Both the position numbers and the translations under genes were made by a program. Under the pieces are notes generated by a model. That model searched no databases and had not been told where the DNA came from. It saw only the letters and a list, made by a program, of their open reading frames with translations. Source: Clostridiaceae bacterium AF10-41 (lineage in GTDB: Bacteria; Bacillota; Clostridia; Clostridiales; Clostridiaceae). From it: 34,026 bases of DNA. Every line of letters begins with the position of its first letter. Within the stretch, counting starts at the first letter, position 1. Of this stretch, positions 8,114 to 16,407 are shown in pieces. Where the stretch lies: the NCBI GenBank assembly GCA_027686065.1, contig JAQCTH010000044.1, positions 1 through 34,026 on the forward strand, in the 5' to 3' direction.

Positions 8114-9366
8114 GTATGTTAAGAATTCTTATAGCTGATGATGAAAAATATGAGAGGGATTCAGTGATAGGCCTTATAGAAGAAAATTTCAAAGGTAAGT
8201 TAACTATAGTTCAAGCAAAGAATGGAAGAGAGGCAATTGAGGTTGCGGAACAAATTAGACCTGAAATAGTAATAATGGATATTAAGATGCCAGGAATAAA
8301 TGGAATAAAAGCAATTGAAGAAATAAAAAAAACATCATCAAGCACATATTTTATTATGTTAACTGCATATGATTATTTTGATTTTGCTGTTGAAGCTGTA
8401 AAGCTAAATGTAAAGGAATATTTATTAAAACCTTTCAATAGAAGTGATTTAATAAATAAGATTAATAATGCTATTAATACTGTAGAAATGCAAAAGGCAA
8501 AGAGGAAAAGTGATATAGAAAATCAAGAAAAAATTAGCAATTTAATTGGAGTGCTAGAAAATGAATTAAGCTATAGTATTATAAACAATGCTTTAGATAG
8601 TATTGATCACAACATGTATATGAATTACTTAGATTTAGATTTTAGTAATGCTTTTGCAATTAGTATAAAAATATTATCCAGTAATTTTAATAATGTATTA
8701 AAGAGAGAAATAGGAGACTACATTAGTGAACTTTTAAAATTTAAATATAAGGCCATTGGAACATATAGCTACACAGAAAATTTTGTGTATTTCATTCAAA
8801 TAGATAAATATAATGAGAAAAATAAAGAGGTTGTAGAGAATATAAATATCGTAAAAGGTATAAAGAAAGAAGCAGAAAGACATTTTAATATCTTACTTCA
8901 AATTGGAATAGGTAATTGTTATAGGGGAATAAATCTAATGAATAAATCCTATGAAGAAGCTAATAAAGCAGTAAATTATAATAATGAAGACCGAATAATT
9001 CATATTAGTAAAATAGATGAGTACACTTATAACCAAGATTTCGAAAAAAATAAGGCTAAGCTTTTTAGGAAGGTTACAGAGTATATTGTAAATAATATAG
9101 AACAAGAATTGAATTTAGAAGGCATTGCAAATAATTTTAATCTTAGTCCATATTATTTTAGTAGAAGTTTTAAGGAATGTATGGGTTGTAATTTAATTGA
9201 TTATATAAATATGATAAGAATAAAAAAAGCTAAGGAGCTTTTAAAGAAAAATGAAATGAGTATTAAGGAAATAGGTTACACCGTAGGATATAGTGATCCT
9301 AATTATTTTAGTAAAGTATTTAAAAAATATGAGGGATATTCTCCAAAGGAATATAAATTTAAATAG
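8110..9366 (+). CDS. yesN: Response regulator with AraC-type DNA-binding domain (YesN family)
   Basis: A 418-residue cytoplasmic regulator. The receiver domain (about 3-120) has acidic pocket residues in IADDEK, phospho-acceptor Asp57 in IVIMDIKMPG, and Lys107 in YLLKPF. A poorly conserved middle region (about 130-310) precedes a C-terminal AraC/XylS double helix-turn-helix with NFNLSPYYFSRSFKECMG and IGYTVGYSDPNYFSKVFKKY. The start overlaps the kinase stop codon by ATGA; a second ATG at 8116 is also possible (RBS GGGAG at 8099-8103). A strong terminator follows. Its target is most probably the adjacent transporter operon at 9544, whose promoter has a good -10 but no clear -35, as expected for an activated promoter. 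Confidence 0.93.
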   Translation: MSMLRILIADDEKYERDSVIGLIEENFKGKLTIVQAKNGREAIEVAEQIRPEIVIMDIKMPGINGIKAIEEIKKTSSSTYFIMLTAYDYFDFAVEAVKLNVKEYLLKPFNRSDLINKINNAINTVEMQKAKRKSDIENQEKISNLIGVLENELSYSIINNALDSIDHNMYMNYLDLDFSNAFAISIKILSSNFNNVLKREIGDYISELLKFKYKAIGTYSYTENFVYFIQIDKYNEKNKEVVENINIVKGIKKEAERHFNILLQIGIGNCYRGINLMNKSYEEANKAVNYNNEDRIIHISKIDEYTYNQDFEKNKAKLFRKVTEYIVNNIEQELNLEGIANNFNLSPYYFSRSFKECMGCNLIDYINMIRIKKAKELLKKNEMSIKEIGYTVGYSDPNYFSKVFKKYEGYSPKEYKFK

Positions 9367-9367
9367 C

Positions 9368-9406
9368 AAAAAAATACTATAAGAATTTATCTTATAGTAT
9401 TTTTTT
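9368..9406 (+). terminator. Terminator between the regulator and transporter operons
   Basis: A 16-bp A/T-flanked perfect stem pairs 9368-9383 with 9391-9406 around a 7-nt loop and ends in seven T's. It begins 2 bases after the yesN stop and separates the sensing operon from the uptake operon. Confidence 0.88.
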
Positions 9407-9479
9407 GTTCCATAAATAGTAAAAAATTATAAAAATTAGGGCAAATATCTGAAGAAATAAAGCAATTAATTCCATTGAG

Positions 9480-9498
9480 TTAAACGTATACATATAAT
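9480..9498 (+). promoter_or_regulatory. Activator-dependent promoter and cre-like site of the sugar transporter operon
   Basis: TATAAT at 9493-9498 is a consensus -10, but the -35 position (9470-9475, TTCCAT) is poor. The sequence CGTATACA (9485-9492) abuts the -10. Its reverse complement TGTATACG also lies downstream of the -10 of the sensor operon (5636-5643). The extended match TTAAACGTATACA (9480-9492) resembles a CcpA cre site. A YesN or CcpA site is inference. Confidence 0.45.
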
Positions 9499-9543
9499 AT
9501 GCTTTATATGTGATCAAATTATATGAGAAAAGGGGAGTTAAAA

Positions 9544-10650
9544 ATGAGAATTAAAAAATTAATTGCTTTAACTTTAACTACAGCTTTAATGGCGGTTACC
9601 ATTGGGTGTGGAGCTAAAACAGGAAACGGTGGTACTTCTGATGCTGGAAAGGATTCAAAAGGTAATTTAATAGGGGTTGCTATGCCTACACAATCACTTC
9701 AAAGATGGAATCAAGATGGTTCTAATATGAAGTCAGAACTTGAAGGAAAGGGATATACTGTAGATTTACAATACGCTAACAACGATGTAAATACTCAAGT
9801 TCAACAAATTGAAAATATGATAACAAAGGGATGTAATATCTTAGTTATCGCTTCAATTGATGGATCAGCATTAACTGATGTTTTAAGTAAGGCTTCTGAT
9901 AATAACATTAAAGTAATAGCTTATGATAGATTAATTATGCAATCTAAAAATGTAGATTATTATGCAACATTTGATAATTTTAAAGTTGGAGTTACTCAAG
10001 GTCAATATATAGAAGAAAAATTAGACTTAAAAAATGCAGCAGGACCTTTTAATATAGAATTATTTGCAGGTTCTCCAGATGATAATAATGCTAACTATTT
10101 CTTTGATGGTGCAATGAGTATATTAAAACCTTATGTAGATAGCGGTAAGCTAGTAGTTCCAAGTGGACAAGCTAAATTTACAGAAGTTGCTACGCAAGGT
10201 TGGGACTCTGCAAAAGCACAAGCAAGAATGGATAATATAATTACAGCAAATTATTCTAGTGGTAAAAAATTAGATGCTATTTTATCATCTAATGATAGTG
10301 TTGCTATAGGTATAGTTGCATCTCTTCAAAATGCAGGTTATGGTTCAGCAGATAAAGCTTATCCAATTTTAACTGGACAAGACTGTGATAAACCAAATGT
10401 AATTGCAATGAAAGACGGAAAACAATCTATGTCAGTATTCAAAGATACTAGAACTCTTGCTAAAAAAGTAGTTGAAATGGTAAATGCTTTAATAGATGGA
10501 AAAGATGCTGATGTAAATGATACCAAGACATACAATAATGGTGCTAAAGTTGTTCCATCATTCTTATGTGATCCTGTAACTGTAACTCTTGATAACTATA
10601 AAGAAATGCTACTTGATAGCGGATACTATCAAGCATCAGATTTACAATAA
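9544..10650 (+). CDS. xylF: Sugar ABC transporter substrate-binding lipoprotein (XylF/ChvE type)
   Basis: This 368-residue extracytoplasmic sugar receptor has a lipoprotein signal ending TIGC (Cys22 lipidated), then a Gly/Ser/Lys linker. The XylF/ChvE fold shows MPTQSLQRWNQDG, with the Arg-Trp pair typical of aldose binding, QIENMITKGCNILVIASIDG, YDRLIMQSKNVDYYATFDN and ILSSNDSVAIGIV. The frame is open back to 9523, but that ATG precedes the ribosome binding site AAAAGGGGAG (9527-9536). The correct start is 9544. A strong hairpin after the gene probably keeps receptor mRNA more abundant than transporter mRNA. Xylose is inferred from the upstream XylFII-type sensor; ChvE-like receptors also bind galactose, glucose or arabinose. 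Confidence 0.88.
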   Translation: MRIKKLIALTLTTALMAVTIGCGAKTGNGGTSDAGKDSKGNLIGVAMPTQSLQRWNQDGSNMKSELEGKGYTVDLQYANNDVNTQVQQIENMITKGCNILVIASIDGSALTDVLSKASDNNIKVIAYDRLIMQSKNVDYYATFDNFKVGVTQGQYIEEKLDLKNAAGPFNIELFAGSPDDNNANYFFDGAMSILKPYVDSGKLVVPSGQAKFTEVATQGWDSAKAQARMDNIITANYSSGKKLDAILSSNDSVAIGIVASLQNAGYGSADKAYPILTGQDCDKPNVIAMKDGKQSMSVFKDTRTLAKKVVEMVNALIDGKDADVNDTKTYNNGAKVVPSFLCDPVTVTLDNYKEMLLDSGYYQASDLQ

Positions 10651-10674
10651 AATATATTATTAAATAAATATAAA

Positions 10675-10709
10675 GCTATAGCTGAAAGTAAATATCTTTC
10701 AGCTATAGC
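10675..10709 (+). terminator. Intra-operon hairpin between receptor and ATPase genes
   Basis: A perfect 14-bp stem (10675-10688 with 10696-10709) with a 7-nt loop has no T-run behind it. It is better seen as an mRNA-stabilising or partial-readthrough hairpin that raises receptor expression over the downstream genes, an arrangement common in ABC importers. Confidence 0.7.
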
Positions 10710-10749
10710 AATACAATGTAGAAAATGAAGGTAGGAGGGAGGAAGAGAG

Positions 10750-12285
10750 ATGGAAAAAATCATTTTAGAAATGAAAAATATAACAAAAACCTTTCCTGGA
10801 GTTAAAGCTTTAGATAATGTAAATCTTAAAGTAAAAGAAGGAGAGATACATGCTTTAATTGGAGAAAATGGTGCGGGAAAGTCAACTCTTATGAATGTAC
10901 TTAGTGGGATATATAGTTATGGAACATATAGCGGAGATATAACTTTTAATGGTGAGTTGTGTAAATTTAGTAATATAAAAGACAGTGAAAAAAAGGGAAT
11001 AGTTATAATCCATCAAGAATTAGCATTAATACCTGAATTGTCTATAGCAGAAAACATATTTCTTGGAAACGAAAGAGCAAAAGGTCTTATGATAAACTGG
11101 AGACAAACAGATATAGAAGCAGCAAATATGTTAAAAAAAGTTAAGTTAACGGAAAATGTTCATACCAGAATTAAAAATCTTAGTGTTGGTAAGCAACAAT
11201 TAGTAGAAGTAGCAAAGGCTATGGCAAAAAATGTTAAGTTATTAATCCTTGACGAGCCTACAGCGGCATTAAATGATAAGGATTCTGAAAGTTTATTACA
11301 ACTTTTATTAGAACTAAAGAAAGAGGGAATAACTTCAATTTTAATTTCTCATAAATTAAATGAGCTATTAAGAGTAGCTGATAATATAACTGTCCTTAGA
11401 GATGGGGCAACTATAAAATCTATGAAAAATGATGGAAGCATTAATGAAGATGATATTATTAAATCGATGGTTGGAAGAGAGCTTACTAATAGGTATCCTA
11501 TTCATGAACCTAATATTGGAGAGGTAGTCTTCCAGATTAAAGATTGGAATGTGTATGATCCTATTATTGATGATAAGAAGATTATTAAGGATGTAAATAT
11601 TAATATTAGAAGGGGAGAAATAGTTGGATTATCAGGTTTAATGGGAGCAGGAAGAACAGAGTTTGCTATGAGTGTTTTTGGAAAAGCTTATGGTAGACGT
11701 ATAAGTGGAAGTGTTATTAAAGATGGGAAAGAAATTAAAATTAATAATATAAGAGAGGCAATAGATTCTGGGCTAGCTTACGTAACAGAAGATCGTAAGA
11801 GTGCAGGATTAAACTTAATTGATAGTATTAAAAATAATATATCAATAGCGAAAATTAAAAAAATTAGTAAAATGCAATTTATAAATGATAACAAAGAAAT
11901 AGGTGTAACAGAAGATTTTAGGAAGAAGCTTAATATTAAATCACCATCTATAATACAAAAGGCAGGAAATTTATCTGGAGGAAATCAACAAAAGGTTGTT
12001 TTAAGTAAATGGATATTTACTGATCCAGATATATTAATATTAGATGAACCAACTAGGGGTATTGATGTAGGAGCAAAATATGAAATATATAAGATAATAA
12101 ATGACTTAGCAGACTCTGGAAAGTCAATTTTAGTTATTTCATCTGAACTTCCAGAAATATTAGGTGTATGCGATAGGGTATATGTAATGAATGCTGGAAG
12201 GATAGTTGGAGAATTACCTGTTAAGGAAGCATCACAAGAAATTATAATGAAATGCATAATGGATAGTAATAAGGAGGTAGTTTAA
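10750..12285 (+). CDS. xylG: Sugar ABC transporter ATP-binding protein with two ATPase domains (XylG/GguA)
   Basis: This 511-residue double ATPase belongs to the CUT2 carbohydrate class. The first cassette has Walker A GENGAGKS, signature LSVGKQQ and Walker [12 protein letters not shown]. The second has the degenerate P-loop GLMGAGRTE, normal for the family, with signature LSGGNQQK and [13 protein letters not shown]. The length matches XylG/RbsA/MglA (about 500-513 residues). A strong ribosome binding site (GGAGGGAGGAAG) lies close to the ATG. The permease ATG directly abuts its TAA stop, so the two are co-translated. It energises uptake through the adjacent permease for the sugar captured by the lipoprotein. 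Confidence 0.94.
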   Translation: MEKIILEMKNITKTFPGVKALDNVNLKVKEGEIHALIGENGAGKSTLMNVLSGIYSYGTYSGDITFNGELCKFSNIKDSEKKGIVIIHQELALIPELSIAENIFLGNERAKGLMINWRQTDIEAANMLKKVKLTENVHTRIKNLSVGKQQLVEVAKAMAKNVKLLILDEPTAALNDKDSESLLQLLLELKKEGITSILISHKLNELLRVADNITVLRDGATIKSMKNDGSINEDDIIKSMVGRELTNRYPIHEPNIGEVVFQIKDWNVYDPIIDDKKIIKDVNINIRRGEIVGLSGLMGAGRTEFAMSVFGKAYGRRISGSVIKDGKEIKINNIREAIDSGLAYVTEDRKSAGLNLIDSIKNNISIAKIKKISKMQFINDNKEIGVTEDFRKKLNIKSPSIIQKAGNLSGGNQQKVVLSKWIFTDPDILILDEPTRGIDVGAKYEIYKIINDLADSGKSILVISSELPEILGVCDRVYVMNAGRIVGELPVKEASQEIIMKCIMDSNKEVV

Positions 12286-13500
12286 ATGCAAATAGATGAA
12301 AAAATAGAAGTGAAAGTTAAGCAAAAATTCGGTGAGACAATAAGGAGTATATTTAAACACAATGTAAGGCAATATGGAATGCTTATAGCATTAGTTGTTA
12401 TCATAGTTTTATTTCAAATTTTAACAAAAGGAATACTTTTAGTACCTATGAATGTAACTAATTTGATTCTTCAAAACAGTTATGTATTTATTTTATCTAT
12501 TGGTATGACATTATGTATTGTATCTAGCAGTAATATAGACCTTTCTGTAGGATCTGTAGTTGCTTTTATTGGTGCTCTTGCAGGGATACTTATAATTAAT
12601 AATAAAATGCCAGTATTACCAGCAATTCTAATTTGTATAGCAGTTGGAGTAGTAATAGGAATATGGCAAGGATTCTGGATAGCTTATGTTAGAATACCAG
12701 CATTTATAGTAACATTATCAAGTATGTTATTATTTAGAGGCTTAACAGTAAAGTTACTTCAAGGGCTTACTTTAAGTCCATTTCCAAAGTCATTCCAAGC
12801 TATAAGTGGAGGATTTTTTCCAGATATATTTGGAGGTAGTAATATAAATATTACAACTGTTATTGTTGGGTTAGTAATATCTGCAATATTTGTTTATATA
12901 GAATTTAAAAATAGATCTGAAAAGCTAAAATATAATTTTGAGGTTCTTCCATTACCTTTAAGCATAGCGAAGGTTGCATTAATAGTAGGAGCCACTATGT
13001 TAGTAACTTACTGGCTTGCAGTATATAAAGGAATTCCAATAATGTTTGCAATTATAGGTATTTTAGTATTAATTTATACAATAATTACTTCTAAAACAAT
13101 ACCAGGAAGATATCTTTATGCTATGGGAGGAAATGAAAAATCAGCAAAACTTTCAGGAATCAATACTAACAAAGTTTTATTCCTAGTTTATGTTAATATG
13201 GCTGTACTTTCTGCAATAGCAGCTATAAGTTTTACATCAAGATTAAATGCAGCATCTCCTCAATCTGGTTTAAATTTCGAATTAGACGCAATAGCAGCTT
13301 GCTATATTGGAGGAGCATCAGCTTATGGTGGAGTAGGAACTGTTATTGGTGCTATAATTGGAGCATTAGTAATGGGTGTATTAAATAATGGTATGTCAAT
13401 TCTAGGTGTAGGTAGTGATATGCAAATGGCAATAAAAGGATTAGTACTTTTAATAGCAGTAGCATTTGATGTATTTAGTAAGAAAAAACAAAGAGCTTAA
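12286..13500 (+). CDS. xylH: Sugar ABC transporter permease (XylH/GguB)
   Basis: A 404-residue polytopic membrane protein of the BPD_transp_2 family, with about ten hydrophobic segments. Landmarks are the N-terminal helix AYGM-like region QYGMLIALVVIIVLF, the conserved GMTLCIVSSSNIDLSVGSVVAF, PAFIVTLSSMLLFRGL, and the late Gly/Ala-rich segment GGASAYGGVGTVIGAIIGAL. The central loop with ENRSEKLKYNFE-like charged residues (about 207-220) resembles the insert found in XylH/GguB rather than in RbsC. It is the last gene of the transport operon, with its ribosome binding site (AAGGAGG) inside the end of the ATPase gene and a terminator 30 bp after its stop. The specific sugar is inferred only from context. 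Confidence 0.93.
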   Translation: MQIDEKIEVKVKQKFGETIRSIFKHNVRQYGMLIALVVIIVLFQILTKGILLVPMNVTNLILQNSYVFILSIGMTLCIVSSSNIDLSVGSVVAFIGALAGILIINNKMPVLPAILICIAVGVVIGIWQGFWIAYVRIPAFIVTLSSMLLFRGLTVKLLQGLTLSPFPKSFQAISGGFFPDIFGGSNINITTVIVGLVISAIFVYIEFKNRSEKLKYNFEVLPLPLSIAKVALIVGATMLVTYWLAVYKGIPIMFAIIGILVLIYTIITSKTIPGRYLYAMGGNEKSAKLSGINTNKVLFLVYVNMAVLSAIAAISFTSRLNAASPQSGLNFELDAIAACYIGGASAYGGVGTVIGAIIGALVMGVLNNGMSILGVGSDMQMAIKGLVLLIAVAFDVFSKKKQRA

Positions 13501-13530
13501 TTAAACTTTAATATAAAAAATTCACCATTT

Positions 13531-13566
13531 AAAAGGGCCTTTATAAAATTTATAAAGACCCTTTTG
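13531..13566 (+). terminator. Terminator of the sugar transporter operon
   Basis: AAAAGGG (13531-13537) pairs with CCCTTTT (13559-13565), and an inner CTTTATAAA/TTTATAAAG stem extends it. The trailing T's overlap the 3' arm. Confidence 0.8.
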
Positions 13567-13588
13567 CATTATATCAATTAAATTTATA

Positions 13589-13616
13589 TTGAAAAATATG
13601 GACAAAGTGGTATAAT
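13589..13616 (+). promoter_or_regulatory. Promoter of enolase
   Basis: TTGAAA (13589-13594) and TATAAT (13611-13616) are 16 bp apart, and the -10 carries an upstream TGG extended element. The leader before the ATG is about 165 nt, longer than usual, with no recognised riboswitch. Confidence 0.6.
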
Positions 13617-13739
13617 AATATTAAAAATGTGATAATGATTATTATTTGCTAAAAAATGTTATTTGATCCTATAAAGGTCTATACGAAATCACATTAATGA
13701 ATAATTTTATTGGCGAATGAAATAATAATAAAGGTATAG

Positions 13740-15080
<1,341 letters not shown>

Positions 15081-15093
15081 GTAAAAAACTATT

Positions 15094-15127
15094 AATAAGG
15101 ATAAGTAAAAAGCTTATCCTTATTTTT
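15094..15127 (+). terminator. Enolase terminator
   Basis: A perfect 12-bp stem (15094-15105 with 15113-15124) has a 7-nt loop and a T-rich tail. Confidence 0.9.
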
Positions 15128-15157
15128 GTATAAAGGTATTAATTTGTAATTATCCCC

Positions 15158-15186
15158 TTGTAATATAGGATTTAATATGTTAAGAT
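15158..15186 (+). promoter_or_regulatory. Promoter of secG
   Basis: TTGTAA (15158-15163) and TAAGAT (15181-15186) have a 17-bp spacer, and TGT precedes the -10 (extended -10). Confidence 0.5.
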
Positions 15187-15234
15187 ATCCTTATCTAAAT
15201 ACGACCGTTTTAAGTTACCATGGGAGGTATAGTT

Positions 15235-15465
15235 ATGAAGAATTTTTTATTAGCTTTAGAAGCAATACTAGGAATAGCAATTATAATATCAGTATTACTG
15301 CAACCAAGTAAAACAGATGCATTAAGTGGATTAATTCAAGGAAGTAAAAATGAAACTTTCTTTTCAAAGAATAAGGCAAGAACTAAGGAAGCCATGCTAG
15401 TGAAAGTAACGATTATTACTATGACTTTATTTGCTGTGAATACAATAACATTATCTTTAATATAA
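15235..15465 (+). CDS. secG: Preprotein translocase subunit SecG
   Basis: This 76-residue membrane protein, with two hydrophobic segments (about 3-22 and 55-75), is the small accessory subunit of the SecYEG protein-export channel. Between the helices lies the typical Gly/Ser loop (LLQPSKTDALSGLIQGSKNE) that faces the cytoplasm. The frame is open from 15220, but the ATG there overlaps the ribosome binding site GGGAGG (15223-15228), so the start is 15235. A hairpin terminator follows. Firmicutes commonly keep secG just before rnr and smpB, and here a PH-domain gene and repeats lie between. Confidence 0.93.
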   Translation: MKNFLLALEAILGIAIIISVLLQPSKTDALSGLIQGSKNETFFSKNKARTKEAMLVKVTIITMTLFAVNTITLSLI

Positions 15466-15477
15466 TGTTATAAGAAG

Positions 15478-15506
15478 GGGCTGCTGTTTAATTAGTAGCT
15501 CTTTTA
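15478..15506 (+). terminator. Terminator of secG
   Basis: GGGCTGCT (15478-15485) pairs with AGTAGCTC (15494-15501), using two G-U wobbles, and is followed by TTTTATATT. Confidence 0.75.
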
Positions 15507-15530
15507 TATTATAAAATTAGGAGTGATTTT

Positions 15531-15908
15531 ATGGGTATATTCAATGGACTAATGGGAAATGCATCAGAAGTTAATTTAAGTTCTTTATCAAAAGAGTATG
15601 AAAAAATACTAACATCAACAGAAACTATAGAAAAGGCCTATAAACTAGTAAGAGATATGTTTATCTTTACCAATAAAAGGTTACTTTTAGTTGATAAACA
15701 AGGTATGACAGGAAAGAAAACAGAATACCATTCAATTCCTTACAAATCAATAACTCACTTTAGTATTGAAACAGCAGGACATTTTGATTTAGATGCAGAA
15801 TTAAAAATATGGATTTCTGGAACGGCTCTTCCAATAGAAAAACAATTTAATAGTAGCCTAAATATTTATGAGCTACAAACTGTACTAGCAGAATACTGCC
15901 TAAGATAA
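15531..15908 (+). CDS. PH domain-containing protein (YvbH-like)
   Basis: This 125-residue soluble protein matches the short bacterial PH-domain type. There is a run of beta strands with the pattern VRDMFIFTNKRLLLVDKQG, then KKTEYHSIPYKSITHFSIE, and a C-terminal amphipathic helix (SLNIYELQTVLAEYCLR). No signal peptide or membrane helix is visible. The length and the helix at the C terminus fit the complete family, so it is not a fragment. The ribosome binding site TTAGGAG is good. It is flanked by the secG terminator and a repeat-rich gap, so it may be transcribed alone. The biological role of these proteins is not established and none can be inferred from the neighbours. Confidence 0.8.
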   Translation: MGIFNGLMGNASEVNLSSLSKEYEKILTSTETIEKAYKLVRDMFIFTNKRLLLVDKQGMTGKKTEYHSIPYKSITHFSIETAGHFDLDAELKIWISGTALPIEKQFNSSLNIYELQTVLAEYCLR

Positions 15909-15998
15909 TTCAAGCGAACTGAATTATAGGAAAGAATGAAAAAGTGAAAGAGTGAAAAGTTGAGGAAATAATTCACTTTCACTGAGTTGTTATAAAGA
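15909..15998. repeat. GTGAAA-type intergenic repeat
   Basis: The stretch 15934-15985 strongly resembles 3431-3475: GAATGAAAAAGTGAAAG, GTGAAAAGTTGAGGAAATAA against GTGAAAG, GAATGAAAAGTTAAGGAAGTAA. Both copies then enter an AATTC dyad. This marks a second copy of the element found after the amino-acid ABC operon. Confidence 0.55.
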
Positions 15999-16217
15999 GT
16001 TTTTGGTAGAATAAATCTACAAAGTCGCAATGGATAAATTTATAATTTATAGTGTTAATGGGCAATTGGCAATGTGGGTTGTTAATTGTCTATTTTTTTG
16101 ATTAAATATATATTGGTAAATAAAACATTTGGAGGGAAATTAGTGAATTTAATGGGCAAATGCCTTTAAGTTGTGTAATATAAAAGTAAGTTGGTTAAAA
16201 TATAAAGTGTGGTAAGT

Positions 16218-16379
16218 TGCAAAGCAATTTTGCTCAGTTCATAGTTGAATATAAAACTATTTTGTAGTTTTAAAAAATAAATTATATAAACTCTTTCATA
16301 GCTTATATATGGATTTTTTAATTCAGCTTTACTTAAATTATTTTAATAACTGTGAACTGTGCCTTGTGAACTGTGCACT
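16218..16379. repeat. Composite intergenic repeat (heptad family), copy upstream of rnr
   Basis: Modules in order are TTGCAAAGCAATTTTGCTCAGTTCA (16217-16241, described in parts: TTGC/GCAA dyad then CTCAGTTCA), a hairpin AAAACTA/TAGTTTT (about 16254-16272), AATTCAG, and a heptad run of AACTGTG/AACTGTGC units at 16348-16379. The same modules recur near 18655 and 21430. Confidence 0.6.
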
Positions 16380-16407
16380 AAAAAATAGTATGGAGGAAAT
16401 AATATAT

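Larger units (their letters stand above)
15909..16407. other. Repeat-rich intergenic region upstream of rnr
   Basis: About 500 bp with no credible gene. It contains a small dyad around 15909-15927 (ATTCA/TGAAT), GTGAAA-type repeats (15934-15965), a degenerate CAATTGGCAAT stretch (16062-16090) and the composite repeat at 16218-16379. A frame open from 16309 into rnr runs through the heptad repeat and is not real coding sequence. Confidence 0.65.

Noticed and set aside
9523..9543. Seven-codon N-terminal extension of the sugar-binding lipoprotein
   Set aside because: The ribosome binding site for 9544 lies inside these codons, and the added residues would spoil the signal peptide.
10675..10709. 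Full operon terminator after the sugar-binding protein gene
   Set aside because: The stem is strong but no T-run follows, and the next gene belongs to the same transporter; partial attenuation is more likely.
16348..16379. CRISPR array from the AACTGTG repeats
   Set aside because: Units are about 7 nt, degenerate and without spacers, and no cas genes are present.
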